Numbered from the stretch's first letter, positions 20,746-33,454 are shown. The stretch: DNA of 64,000 bases from Ornithodoros turicata (GCF_037126465.1 NC_088202.1:105555962-105619961), one strand, 5' to 3'. A program made the numbers and translations. Notes: a model not told the origin generated them from the sequence alone.

Positions 20746-23059
20746 GCGGTGTTTATGTGGGCATTTCGACCACTGCGCTTCCTACGAAGTTTGACGCCAC
20801 GTATCTTCATAACTCTTTGACATATTCAGCTGATTTTTTGTTAACATATTATCGGGGGTGTGCAGCATTGCATCCTAAGTTCTGAAGATTTGCCTTCGAG
20901 GAGATAAAAAATCGCAACGTTGCCTCCTTTGTAAAATATGGTACGTTTTGGGAACCTCGCTAGTCGTCTCCCAGTTGTGACCCGAAAGTAATCTACACCA
21001 TTGTGTTCGTATCGAAATACTCCTTCTCATAGCAAGTCTATCGTATTTTGATTTGGGGCAACCCGTGACGTTGCCAGACACAATGTTGCCAGACCCATTT
21101 TCCCCTCCTTTTAAAAAAAATAATAAACAGATCCCCCCCCCCCCCAGATCCATTGGTGGATTGCGTACCGCATGACGTCATACTCCTCAAAACCACTAAT
21201 TGAACAGAGTCCAAAAGCCAGGGGACATCATGAGACAAAAAACGTCATATTACATTTTGTTTCATTGTTACGTCAAACCAGTGTGTGTAAGTTTTTTTTT
21301 CTTATAAACTAATTGTAGGATATTTCCGCTTCGCATAGGGAAATCAATATTTTAGAGGAATGCTCTGTGAGACTCTTGGATTGCAATGGCATCAACTCGA
21401 TAGGTTCCTGAAGACAAGCTTTAGTTCGTACTGGTATTTTCGTGGCAACTTAGCAGCGGGTCTCGAATTATAAACAAAAATTTAAAGATCCAGAGCTGGA
21501 TGCATGTGGAACAAGCCTACGACGTGGGCATCTGTTTTCACAAACCTAAACGAAATGCCCCGTCATATGTGTAGAACGCGATGGAGAGAAGCATAAAGCA
21601 CGTCCTTTTCTTTAGGTGCATCGAAGATATTGTAAGAGAAAACTACATGTACACAGAATAAGTTGCGATATTGTTTGTGATCTGTATCCCAACTTTCAAA
21701 TCCCCTGCTCCTATACCGACATATCAAAGTTGTTCTTGAAACGAGCGAAGGTGAAGGAAAAGGACCACTCGCTCGCACGACAGCTGTTGTACAGGCTGCG
21801 AAGAATCAACAAATTTGTCTAGAGCTACGAAGAAGAAAAGAAAACGTAGAGGGAGTAGAGCAACGCGAGACAGCTTCGAAGCAAGAGCGGCCGAGATTTT
21901 TCTACTACATACCGACGTGTGGCACCGTGAAAAGAAATAAGACTGGCATCCGTCGCACAGACAAAAGACAGGCGAGAATCTATCATCCAACCGTCGTCAG
22001 GTTTGTTTCCGCTCGCTGCTTTCGCGAATCTTTCTTCGCCATTCCGAAACGCAACAAAAGAACGGAGATACACTCCCGTTTCTCGCGAGGAACATAAATT
22101 TCCTTTACCATTCGCCCGCCTATTTTTCTCGCGGACCAGCAGAGCACTCAAAGCATCACGTAAGGACACGCGGCACGGAAAAAGGTGAATTTGATATCGC
22201 TAACCACATACAATTTTCTTTTACCTCGCCAAGTCCTTCTACATTGGACGTCTTATTCGAGGACTCGGCTTTAACCTGAGGGCGGATCGCGTAATGCATG
22301 CAGCCACTGCGAAGAAAAGAACTCCTCCGTATCATTATAAGGAACGACTTTTATTCTCCCGCCTCGGCGGAAGCAGGGAAACAAAGGATCCCTGTGGGAA
22401 CACCCTGGCATGCAAATGTATATCTCGTTCTTTTTTCCCCGAGGCGTGTATGACTACGTGGCTGCCCTAAAATCGACCAAGTAGAAAGAACAATGCGAGA
22501 TCCTCGTTCATCACGGCTTCGCTGACTTTAGGTTTCAGGCCGCTGGCGAGAGGCACGATATAATGGCGCTGCAGCGCACGTTTTGACACATGCATATGCG
22601 GTGCGGGGTGTCATGCGAAATTTATGCCAGCTACCGTTTCGTTTCTCTCAATGGAGAAGCGTGTAGAATATATGAGGGGGCGATGTTCCTTTTGCGAGTT
22701 TCTTGTTCCCGTTGTATTATGCCGCAGTACGATTTACTTTCTTTCTTTCTTTTTCCTGCTATCCTCCGGCTGTGCGTTGTGCGAGTGGAAATGCAGGTAT
22801 AATAACGATAGATATACTGTGGCGGGGGTTAGCTTCTGCGGCTGCGGAATTGGTTTCACCAGCTTTCATCAACTACGTGTATAATGGTTGCATCTTCTAT
22901 GTTTCGACATGTTGGTTACAGTGAAAGATGAAAAAAAAAAAAAAAAAAACGGAACCGGCAAAGCATATGTACAGATTGTTAATTAAAACATCCGTTTGGG
23001 ACTTTCGGTAATCTATTAATTCTAGGTAAAAGCGCTAAAAAAAGAAGAGGACAAAATAC
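20746..23059. other. no recognisable gene
   Basis: Unassigned. Holds poly-C at 21137-21147, T8-9 at 21291-21300, CTTT repeats near 22741 and A19 at 22930-22949. Frames on the two strands overlap and carry no motif. Confidence 0.45.
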
Positions 23060-25129
23060 AGACGACACACTAAGAAAGTTACTAACTGGAAGGTTTTTAA
23101 CACGACAGCTGAAGATTTATTTCGCTCTGCGACAAGTCTGGACGATACTAACCGTGCTCTGCCGTCCAGCCTGTCTGCAGCAACCAAGCAGGTCCCCATC
23201 CCAGCAACGCATTCAAATGTTGACGTCCTGTTTGAACACCTAAGACCAATACGACGCCGAGCAGAACGCCGGTTCCGTCGTTCTGGAATCCATCAGGAGT
23301 ATCAGGAAGTATGTAAGCTTCGTAGTGTCATCCGAAAACACCTCCAGCGCCTGGGTCGCAAAAGCTGGAAGTCATTCTGCTCCACGCTTTCCCCTTATAC
23401 ACATACCGGAAGATTATGGCAGATTGTTAAGACTCTTAGTTGCCCTGTTGAGCAAGAAACTCCCTTCAGGACGCGCTTCATTGGAAGGTCTCAGAAATTA
23501 CAGCTGGTGAGAGTTCTGCTGCCTCTTCGACTGACGCCCACAACCAATCAGTTGTTGATGCTCTTAGTGGTGTTGATTTCGGCTGCATGGCTTGTGACCC
23601 TGTAATGGATCTTGAGTTTACCATCAACGAGTTGCAGTCAGCAATCTTCCACTCTAGGAAAGGATCCTCATGTGGGGCTGACGGGATTACGTATAGGCCA
23701 TAGCCTCCTTATGGGCTGTAAAAACAAAAAAAAAACTGCTGTGCTTCCTTAATGAGTCCTGGAGAACTGGTATCGTGCCTGACGTATGGAAAGCGGCTCG
23801 TGTTATCCCAGTTTTGAAGCCAGGGAAGTCACCAAGACAGCTGGCTTCTTTCGTCCCATTAGCCTCACCAGCTGCATGGACAAAGTAATGGAAATACGAA
23901 TTTTGAACCACCTTGACTGGTTCCTGGAGTCCCGGACGCTCCTACAGCCGGCGCAGGCAGGTTTCAGGAGAGCTAGTTTTACAATGGACTGTCTTGAATG
24001 TGGTAACCCACGCGGAACATGCTAGATCGGAAGGTCTACTAACCGTGGCGGCTTTTCTTGATATTAAGCGAGCCTATGACATACAGGCTACGGTCATGTG
24101 CTCCATGGGCTTTTCTCCCGAAACGCTACCTGGCGAGCTCTCAGGTGGATAGCCAACTACCTACGTCGTAGAGCTGTCTTTGTGATGACTTCGGATGGTG
24201 AAACGTTTCATCACAGCCCAACAGCAGGTGTCCCACAGGGCGGTGTCCTCTGTCCACTCCTCTTCAATGTCGCTCTGGCTGCTCTACCATCTCTCTTGCA
24301 ATGGGGCGTCAACATCAGCTTGTATGCTGATCATATATGCATATGGACATCCGGCAAGCAGCGGCCAGCGCTTCAGCGTCGCTTGCAGTGTGACCTTTAT
24401 GTTGTTGCCGCTTTCCTGGAAAACAGAGGCATGAACCTCTCTCGTGAGAATACCTCGGTTTTTTTTTTCGTTTTTTTTTTTTTTTGCCGTTCACTTGTAG
24501 TCACTTGAAGAACTTTCAGCTTCATATGAGTGCATGGGCATGTCGTGCGGCGTGTTACGCACCATAAGTTTCTTGGTGTGGTTCTTGACCTCAATCTGTC
24601 CTGGAGGATCGTTATCTGAGAGGTAGAGCTGAGTCTCGGCTGAATGCCCTGCGATACCTCTGTGGTGCCTGCTGGGAACTTTCTACAAGGGCATTGCTTG
24701 GTCATTCTTGATCTGCGGTTTGGGATGTAACTGAAGACGTGAATCATATACTTCAAGACTGCCCGAGGTACATTGCACACCGTTGTACCCTTGTGTCATC
24801 GCTGGCCCGCCTGGATAATCGGCCATACTCCACCGAAAAGGTTCTTGGGTGCTGGCTCGTAAATCTCTCTACGTACCTCTTTAACACTCTATAACGCTCT
24901 GTGTTTTTTGTGCATTGAGATTTCACACGTGAACTCTCCTACACTGTGGCTTTTGGTGCCAAGTTTTGTGGTGATGTTTTCATCTATTCCGTTTCAAAGT
25001 GTATAGATATGTGTAGTTTCCCTTTCTTCTTTTCTGAATAACGCGCCATGGAGTAACCAGTCCCGAGTGGCTCGGGACTAATATCTCCTTTTTTTTTTCT
25101 TTTGCAAATCAATCAATAAGACGACACAC
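23060..25129 (+). mobile_element. LINE A, 5'-truncated I-type non-LTR retrotransposon
   Basis: The insert 23071-25118 (2048 bp) is flanked by an 11-bp target duplication AGACGACACAC (23060-23070, 25119-25129). It starts in the linker between endonuclease and RT (a Lys/Arg-rich RRRAERRFRRSG stretch), covers RT and the C-terminal part, and ends in a short AATC-type tail. The last coding part holds a zinc-finger-like EDVNHILQDCPRY segment. This is a dead copy: endonuclease and ORF1 are missing and the frame is broken. Confidence 0.85.
23640..24508 (+). pseudogene. reverse transcriptase of LINE A, broken
   Basis: Readable RT landmarks in order: RPISLTSCMDKVME (about 23845), FLDIKRAYD with the first catalytic Asp (about 24055), VPQGGVLCPLLFNVALAAL (about 24228) and YADHICIWTSG (about 24323). 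The YADD box has become YADH, so the second of the two catalytic Asp residues is lost. Frames switch several times, and runs of A (23724) and T (24461-24485) interrupt the coding sequence. It is related to the RT of LINE C at 35.2-36.5 kb (YADDICIWTSG) but has clearly decayed further. Confidence 0.85.
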
Positions 25130-26509
25130 ATATAGGGCTGGAATTAACACATTGTTGCTTCCGTATTGAGGCTGAAAATGTTTTTGCGGTAACAGACATT
25201 TATGTTTATTACAGTCCTCAAGTTATTTAATTTCATTATTATTTTCAGAAAGGGGTGCGTTCTTGTGCTCGGTTTTTCCTGAAGACATTATTTTCCTGTT
25301 TACGTCAGTGAATAGGTAAATACTGAAGAAAGATAAGCTTAAGCGTAAGCAATTAAATGAATTTTTCTCCATGAGCACTTCTCACTTCTTCAATCTCACG
25401 TTGCAAGGCAACTGTGCGGATACATAGTTAATAAGAATACGCAAACGTGCAAGGCGTAGTAATCCTCTCGTCCAGCATTCGAAATAGAAAGTCCTGCAAA
25501 ACAACAAAAATGTGGAAAAAAAAGAAGAAAAAGAAAGGAGCGAAGGTGTAGCGAAGGCCAACCGCAAAGTAATTTAAGAATTTGGTGTACGTGACGAGAC
25601 GCACTGTCGCGGTGTACCAAAGGGAAGACTGGTCCCGTGACCTTGCGTATTCAACCCTCCCCAATATGACGACGTCCCTACCTGTCGGGACACCTCTTTG
25701 ATGTACAGAAGGGCTGTAATGAGGAAAGTCATTACGGACACGTATATATATTGTAAATAAAGGCTACGTTGGGCAGTTGGTCCACGAAAGAGACGACGAA
25801 CGAGTTGCTGTCCTTTTTTGCTGGCATAAGTGCCGGACTACACTCATCGACGTTTTAGGGATAAGTCCCTGTAAGTTTGCTACAGAAGGTTTAAAACCAA
25901 AATCACACGAGAAAGGTCGGCAAGCTTGGTGTTTTTACAACCGGTTTTGATTACATACTTGTCAACTCTGATCCAGGGTCTCGTTGAACCAGTGGTCATA
26001 TCGTGCTAGCCTCGGGGCTTCTGAAATATGCATTGTACTTACGGTCTGCTATTCTGATCATAAACCACCGGCCAAGTTACGGAGGTAGGATCTTTACCGT
26101 TCTTGAATTGATTTGCTCTTCCGGTTGGCGCCTCGAATAAGCGTTACTAAGCTCTCTATCAGAGGCAAACGTGTCAAGAAAGATCACATGGAATGTACCA
26201 GGAAGTTCCGCTACCGCACACAACTAAATTTGTTTTTGCGTAATCTAGGTATTTCCTGTAAGAGCACCGTGGTTCCTTCTGCTGAGCAGTGCAGGCGTGC
26301 CTTACTAGACTATCATTTATGCATGATGCAGCGAAACAACCTTTCCTTGAAAGCCGTCACCTAAGCCACGTTCTCGAGAGATGAGGAAAGAACACACGAT
26401 GTAATGCTGCATACATACATAGGGATTTCCTGTGTAACGAAAGCACACCAATAACTTGTACGTACAAGGTACGTATACTGCGTAGAAATACTCCAGTCAA
26501 GAAAATTTG
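25130..26509. other. no recognisable gene; possible LTR-like signal
   Basis: A TATATATA next to AATAAA (25743-25761) followed by a GACGACGAACG stretch could be part of an LTR, but no border was found. A frame at 26113-26364 shows no motif. Confidence 0.35.
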
Positions 26510-27125
26510 TTCAAGCAACATTGCAGCAATGTTTCCGTGTCATGTTGATGTGATATTGCTAATGTCCGCCCGTGTTGTATTGCAGCAACATTATAGGAAC
26601 AACATTGCAGGAACACTGCACTGACACATTGCACCAACATTCCAGGAACAACATTCACCGGGAATCACACCCTCATATAGTACAGTCTAGAATTCAACAT
26701 TTTATACATGTGCAGTGCATCACCACTGAAAACACGAAAGCAATAAACGCCGCCGACCTGTTTGTCTGAGTCATTTTGCTCCTTTCTGATTACTCTGTCT
26801 TTTTCATATCGAGCGTCAGCAATGTTCCTGTGACACTGCCTGAACATTGTAAAGGGAAGATTTATTTGACGCAATAAACTCTGCAACGCACACGTATACG
26901 CCCACCTGAACATTGTCCCCGCAACATTGTATCAGCAACCTTGCTGCAAAGTTCCGTCACAGTGGCATTGGAAAGATTGTTGCCCCCCCCCCAGACGCAA
27001 ACTAACAATGTTTCCACAACATAACCTCCGCAGCATTGTTTCAACATTGAGAAAATGATGTGGTAACGTTGCGCTTGGTTGTGAAACATAGCTGCAACAC
27101 AGCAACATTATAGTGCAACACTTCT
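26510..27125. repeat. degenerate ACATTG/CAATGTT repeat region
   Basis: Words such as GCAACATTG, GGAACAACATT and their complements recur about 25 times at irregular spacing in both orientations. A relatively repeat-poor stretch lies at 26690-26815. This may be an old satellite-like array or the ends of a transposon with repeat-rich termini. A poly-C tract sits at 26984-26992. Confidence 0.6.
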
Positions 27126-27126
27126 G

Positions 27127-27757
27127 CACACACACACACACACATACACACACACACACACATAAATGGGATGATGGTATGGTGAATCATTCACGGACGT
27201 TATGGCGGCACACTGCCCCATTGCTCGTGTGGAAGGGATGAGGAAGTGACGATGATCGAAAGGTGTCCTATTAGGGTTCATCCATTAGTCCTTGGTGCTG
27301 GAGAGGAACTCAGCAACAACTCGTAGGCCTTGCATCTGATGTGAGGAGTCCGACCATGGCCCGATAAGTCGAACTGGCGTTGATCGACGCGTTGCAGAGC
27401 AGTTTCCATGAGGGCGCGCTTGCGAGCGTACTGTCCGCAGACCAGGAGGATGTGGTTGAGGTCACCGAGCACACGACACATGAAACAGAGGCTGGACGCG
27501 CTGACACCGAGGAGCTGTTTAAAAGCCGATGTAAAAGCCACATTAAGTCCCATGCGGTGGAAGACTGTGGTAAAGGAACGTGTCATTCTGCAACTTTCTG
27601 TGTTGACTGGTAAACATAAACTTAACCAATAACGTTGCGTCGGCTTATTGTATTCTGAAACGAGTACTGCGGCATGGACGTGAGGTCTCCTGAGGATTTC
27701 AAGCGCAATATTTAGACCTGGGTATAGCGACTTGGGTCGGCTTGATTGAACGCTCAT
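27127..27757 (-). mobile_element. LINE B, 3' end with (TG)n tail
   Basis: The minus-strand frame 27757-27278 (159 codons) ends a LINE ORF2. It has a zinc-finger-like CFMCRVLGDLNHILLVCGQY segment (C-x2-C-x7-H-x4-C), as in the C-terminal part of I-type LINEs. After its stop, a 3' UTR contains CAATGGGGCAGTGT, CCGTGAATGA and CATCCCATTTATGTGTGTG, ending in a (TG)n/(CA)n tract (27127-27166). The same 3' UTR and GT-rich tail occur at 51309-51495, so this is a family trait. The copy is 5'-truncated; no target duplication was found. Confidence 0.75.
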
Positions 27758-27949
27758 GCTTACATACTCGCATTAAGAACGCACTCAGGTTTTAGTGCCT
27801 TCAATTGGAAACATGATAACATGAGACACTGGATTTGATTTGATATGATTTGCTCGAATTGTTAAGAGGAAAATAACGCCTTGCACGATGTTTCAATGAA
27901 CAAGGATTTCTTTATTTGTTAACGTTTAAAGGGTTCCGTGACACTTCGA

Positions 27950-28440
27950 TACACGTGATTCATTACATGATGCACGCATTGTACTGTAGGCAAGAGTACT
28001 GAGGAAAGAATAGTTATTATTCCATGCGTCGTAGTTGGCGAGGTACAGACCATCGCACACACGCACGCGACAACCTCTGACGTCATAGGCGCGGGAGCTA
28101 CCGCCATTCCCGTTGGTAATTACAAGCACGTGACCTCTCCACTGACCCCACTGGCAAAGACATGCCTGCCGTGACGACGGAGCCAAATGAGTTTCGATTT
28201 ATTTCGTGTATTGTAACATAATTAGTATTTACATACGCATACAAAAACGTACTTGGTTCTCTATGTTCGACATGAACTGATTTATTTCGATATTCGTGAT
28301 GCCCCAATTTTCTACGTGGCTATTATTCAACTTACTGAAAAACTTGAATGCAGGTTCACTATTGACACGAATCATTTGTAGTTATCCGGCATAACACCGG
28401 GCGAAGTGTGGCAGCCCTTTAACGTTCGTGAATTGTTACC
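27950..28440 (-). repeat. dispersed repeat family T, copy 2, with an 86-aa frame
   Basis: Related to 1010-1400 and 44590-44740. The minus-strand frame 28186-27926 includes GHVLVITNGNGGSSRAYD and a following Cys-containing stretch (CRVRVCDGLYLANYDAW). The protein is not recognised. Compared with copy 1 there is an extra segment of about 45 bases between the CGAAACTCA block and the AGGTCACGTGCT block. Confidence 0.5.
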
Positions 28441-30372
28441 TTTCCGAGCGTACACCACAAGCAACGATAACAACGCAACACAAACAACCATAACAATGTT
28501 GCTCTGGTTTATACATTGAAAATGTATACCAGAGCAGCAGTATTTACTGTGTTTTGTTTGCAAGAGCCCAAAAGCAATGTACGTATGAGTAAAATCCTGA
28601 ATTGATGCGAACGGTGTAGAGAGTACGCTGTAACGTTATGAATGATATGTCGGAAGCCTCGAACTTGTTGCAATCGACCGCACGGAAGACAGTTCCATCG
28701 TGAAACGGAGGTAATGCAGCATCGAGAAACGCGTGTTGGGGAGTTCCACAGCTGTTCATAATTAGCGAAAGTGTTATGTGTCTTGGGTAAAAAGTATGAG
28801 AAAACGATGTGACTTCGGTTTTATAAGGAAGCAGTAAGCAGGAAGTTTTATAAGGAAGGTTTTATAAGTTATGGCAAATCACATAAAAAATAAACGCAAG
28901 GTAGCAACTGAGAGGGGACAGGAGGTTAGGAACGAACGTAGATTTATTCGATGAAAGAAAAGAGAGAAAAACAGCACGAGCGAGCCGAAGCTCGGCGAGA
29001 CCATCAGAAAAAATGATGAAATAATGCTCCTGCGCACGTGATACACGTTCGTACGTGATATTGTTGAAGTGCGCGATCGTGACACGATAGACGAATACCG
29101 ATCCTATATTCAACGGGTTTGCCAGTCGGAACAATTTGCGCTTTCATGAGTAGCATCTCTCAACGAGAAGTTCCCAATGGCGTCTGTCAGTATAGGACTT
29201 TTTAAAAAGATTGTTACTGTCACATAAGGGCAGCTAGAAGCGCTAAATTCAAAATAGAGAAAGTCAACAGAGGAATAAATTACCCTCGGAATACCAAATA
29301 TTCTGTGAAGGTTACATTAAAATGACGAGGTGTTAACAACGATCGAATGGAACCAATAGCGGTGAAATATGCGGGATCCGTGGTCATTTAGGAACAATGT
29401 ACCAAATTTCGTCAGCCGACTGCAAGCAGCAGGTTCCGTTGGTCCTTTGCGCATACTGGTGCGAACGCAAATATGTAGAGGGGAGCACGACGACGTAGTC
29501 CATGTTATGAAATGCAGGAAAGCTACCAGGCAGCAGTGTTCACTCATATGGGAAGTTGACACATATATTCATTCACGCGCGATGAAGCACGAAGACACAC
29601 GCTCGATGAAATTACTGAGGAGTATTTGATATTCACAGGATGCCGTCGCCACCTTCACCATAAAGAACCCTGTTTCTGCTATTCTGAGGCTATTCTACGC
29701 GGGTTCAGCGCAACAACGGCGCACTTGTCAGGAAAGAATGCGTCTTCTGTAGAGCATAGTTGTGCCAATATTGTTCGCACCAATAGGGAAAGATTGCGAT
29801 TTCGTTTCTGATTCAGCTCGAACAAGATGGACAATGAAAGAAGAAATTGGCCATCCACTACACGACTGCAACATTGCACACCCTCGAAGCAATAAGTGCT
29901 TGTAACAAGCTTTTCGATATTGCTTCCCGGGTATATGAACTTTTCTCCTGCGAAAACGACGCGTGTTCACCCGGCATCGGTATTGCCGTACACGCCGTCC
30001 TAAACTCTCAAACTGTAAGGTCAGTCCTGAAGATATTGCGAGATGTTTGAAGCCACATATTGCGAATCGCGAAAGTTTTGCGGATTGATATTGAAGCGAA
30101 CACACTCTGATTTCGGATAAACCACAGGCTCGATATTAATAAGTTTAAAGAAATAAAGCAAGATATATGTTGCTTCACCTATTGTTGTGTACATTTGTAA
30201 GTATAACTCCTCCGATAACACGTAATTTTCAGGTTTGCAGCGGGCCTAACTCTCAAGTGTTCACGTTCAGGGGAAAGAAGTATTTTGAAATGACCAATCA
30301 AGTATAGAACACATAAAGAAATCAGAATGTACCCCCTCCCCTCAACAAACAAACAAACACGTGTGATGGTTA
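28441..30372. other. no recognisable feature
   Basis: Unassigned. Frames are short and antisense to one another. Confidence 0.45.
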
Positions 30373-31430
30373 CTGGCAGCCAGGGTGTCGAACCGAAACG
30401 TTTTTCGCTCCGGTTTTCGTTCCGGTTACATCATAAACGATCCGGTACCGGTTCTGCTCCGGAGCAAAAAAATAACGGTTCATACCGGTTTTTAACCGGT
30501 TTCGCTTCTGCTGGGAATATTTATCCCCACAAAAAAAAAAAATCAATGTTACAAAATGTAAACCCGTTTATTCCGCATACATGGTATTTAATATTAATAG
30601 ACAGCTGTGAAATTGGTAGCTCCTGGTTCCTGTAGGTTACTGTCTGTTGAAATAGCCTGTCTCCTTACTTGAAGCACATGCTACAAACGGACTTGTTTGT
30701 CGTGATGTCATACGTAAAGTACTTTCTTGATGGGTTGGAGCGATCGCGTCCCATCCGAATGTCTGTTGCTACAGTCTAGTCAGCAAGCACCATCGCACGA
30801 GTACGACGTAAATCGAGGAACACCTTCACTCACAAACGCGCTCGACGGCTCCGTTTTATTTTATTCGTGTCCTGTCCACAAAAGAGTTGCCACTTCGCAC
30901 GGGCTTGCCCTCGCGTATACGTAAATGTATTCAACTTAGCTGCTCTGAAACAAGGGACGAGTTGCACGACATTACCGATAAAGAAGCCGTTATGCAGCCC
31001 CCTTGGGTCGCTGTTTAGTTGAGGAGAGTTTGCGGGGATCCAATTAGAACGAACAGTATGGCACATTGGTAGAGAGTCACATGTACCTCTAAGTCTGTGT
31101 GCGTGCGTGAACGATAAACCATTACAAAGAGAGCCTAACGGTCATAGTATACCGACGTACGTTCCACCGCAACCGTAACCCTCGTATGGTTCCCATGACA
31201 TGACTTCAGAGCACACGACGTCTGTTTCATTCGCCTATCCGTAGCCCAAACCGGCGGAGTTTCTTTTTTTTTTTTTTCTGGACCGAAAACCGTTAAATAT
31301 ATTTTTCGGTTTCCCTCCTGAGCGAAAAAAACGTATACGGTTTCGATTCCGTTCCGGTTCGCACCAAAATAGCGGTTTTTTTCGGTTTTCGGTTCCGGTT
31401 TTCGGTTCGCTCCGACACCCTGCTGGCAGC
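30373..31430. mobile_element. non-autonomous hAT element (CAGGGTGTCG ends), copy 1
   Basis: CTGGCAGC flanks both ends perfectly (30373-30380 and 31423-31430). The 1042-bp element (30381-31422) starts CAGGGTGTCGAACCGAAACG and, reverse-complemented, its other end starts CAGGGTGTCGGAGCGAACCG. The subterminal 100-150 bases at each end are rich in CCGGTT/CGGTTTTCGG words. No transposase frame is present. The same terminal type occurs at 55568-56685. Confidence 0.85.
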
Positions 31431-32233
31431 TTCTGGTCATAGCGATTACTTGCGCTCACTTCTTTGAATGTAATGCCAAATTGTGCAACGTAGCTGAAAT
31501 ATCTCGCAGGTTTTCGTGTGATTCGTGCTTCAAACCTCTGTAACAGTTCAGTTCCAATGGCAGCTACGCACGACGTTTTCAAAGCTTTTCTCTGACAAAG
31601 CAATATTTACTACACGAGATCACACAAAAATTCGGGGGCCCAAGGAGAGGTGACCCAAGGAGAGGTGACTCCTCGTTTGCTGTAACAACTTAGTGCTCAC
31701 ACGTTTCGACAAAAAGAAAGACAAGAAAGCGAAGGCTTCGACAACCTGACCCCCGAAAAAAAGAAAACAGAGTGTCGATGTCAAATACAAACTACGGTGG
31801 ATTGCGAGAAGGCGAGAACCTCAGGGAGACAAAAAGAGCACTATACCTAATTAAGGGCGAAGGCTGAACAAAGAGAAAGAGAGAGAGAGAGGGAAATAAA
31901 ATATAATGTTAAACACGAGGCAGAGACAATTTGTACGAAGTGCAGGAGATAAGGAGGAGCTTTTCATCTTGCGTCGCTATGAGAAATACCACACAGAGGG
32001 AGAATGGAAGCCAGGTGGTGTTAGCCCCGCCATGTGTTTGAGATCAGCAAGATACATGGGTCAACAGGAAGGTGGGTTTGACGCTCAGCCGTTGGAAATG
32101 GTGGATTTTATAATCGGGAAAGATGTCGGCTGATATAGGATGCTCAGCGCTGGAGGAATCTACCGAAGGGTTTCATCCACGATGGGTCAGCACAAACATA
32201 AGCTCTAGTTGCACATGAACGATTGCACTAGTG
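31431..32233. other. no recognisable feature
   Basis: Unassigned. A short (GA)n tract lies at about 31877-31890, and a 75-codon frame at 31906-32133 has no known motif. Confidence 0.4.
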
Positions 32234-32416
32234 TACTATAAAGTCACTGGATTGGGGAGAGTACCGCCATCCCCTGATCTTTGCCGCCGCGACCTTGTAG
32301 CAACAATGGCGGCAGTAGCATATCAACACATGCTGCGGCCGCTATTGTTGCTCCAAGGTCGAGGCGGGAAAGGGAAATGATGGCGTTACTTTCCTCAATC
32401 CAGTGAATTTAGTGTA
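32234..32416. mobile_element. fold-back MITE, Tc1/mariner type
   Basis: The element 32236-32414 (179 bp) is flanked by TA on both sides. It is nearly palindromic: the left arm has TCACTGGATTGGGGAGAGTA and the right arm, reverse-complemented, TCACTGGATTGAGGAAAGTA, continuing with CGCCATC and GCAACAAT(A/G) blocks to the centre. TA duplication and inverted repeats fit a Tc1/mariner-derived MITE. Non-coding. Confidence 0.7.
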
Positions 32417-32833
32417 CTAATGACCCCCCCCCCCCCACACACGAACAACAACAAATAAGTAATGAAGTTACTGAAGTAATGAAGTGGGATGTTTCGCCGC
32501 TGAGGCAGCACCCTATCCAATTACTTGAGGGGACAAGATGGTGAATGATGATGAATGTTCACACACACGAAGACGCACTGGTGCCATCACGTTTGTACTG
32601 TATTGCAATACGACGAATTGGAGAGAAACGTGAATCCAATGTCAACCACGATACTGCGGGTACTAGGTTCCTAACGGCGACTAACACTTAACGACAATCG
32701 TATCGGGAATCGTAAGGGAATGTGGGACATTCGCAGGTGTAGAGCACGGTTTTCGCCCCCTGCATGGGTTATCACTTTGCAGTAGAGCGTCCAGTACTAC
32801 AGTGCAGCTTCGTCTAGTCTTTTTCTAGTAGAG
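32417..32833. other. no recognisable feature
   Basis: A poly-C tract (32425-32436) and an AGTAATGAAGT duplication (32459-32480). No gene. Confidence 0.45.
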
Positions 32834-32842
32834 CCTAACGAA

Positions 32843-33454
32843 CGACGCTCTGCCAACGTCATCGTTAAGTCAAGTGTTGTTCTCACTTTTGAGCCTGGGC
32901 GCGTGCTCCCTGCCAAGCTACAACTTGGCTTCACTTACTATCCTATCTCGGAGTATGTTGACCCCCGGTCCAGTGTTTTAACTGACAGAAATACGGTCAT
33001 TATGACAGGGACTGCCGAGGCTCCCAATGATGTAAAGTATGTTCAGGCCCGCATGATTTCAAGCAATGTCTGGTCCGACGAGAGCCGAAGTGCGCCAACT
33101 GTGATGGACAGTATACCGCGACCTTGTAGAGTTGCCAAGGCCGCAGTCGTTGCGCACCGACGACGTGTCCTGAATAGTGACTCAAGTCCAGCAACCTTAC
33201 CTTCGTGGCGTCCTCCCCCTGGACAAACCCACTTCCCACGTCTCTCTGGTAGCACCGAGCAGCCGACGCACTATCCTCCGAGCTTGTTAAAGACCTTTGC
33301 ATCTACTGTCAAGACTCTCCAGCCAGCGGGAAAACCGGCGTCTCAAGACAGTCCCCCACGATCATCTAAGCCGTCCCAGGCTCGACCGGAGAAAAAGGAT
33401 CACACCTTTGGCGCAGTAATCGCTATGATGTTCACTGCCCCCTGTTTCGGGTGA
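32843..33454 (+). pseudogene. LINE C ORF1 (gag-like, zinc knuckles), broken
   Basis: The frame reads VVLTFEPGRVLPAKLQLGF, the usual lead-in to zinc knuckles in I-type ORF1 proteins. In a shifted frame two C-x2-C-x4-H-x4-C-like knuckles follow: CFN-stop-QKYGHYDRDC (the second Cys replaced by TGA near 32984) and KVCSGPHDFKQC, then PKCANCDGQYTA. The rest is Pro/Ser-rich. ORF1 would bind the element's RNA. The 5' end is cut by truncation, and at least one frameshift and one stop interrupt it. Confidence 0.7.

Noticed and set aside
25743..25850. A solo LTR around the AATAAA at 25756
   Set aside because: The TATA-like run is too close to the polyadenylation signal and no terminal repeat or target duplication could be found.
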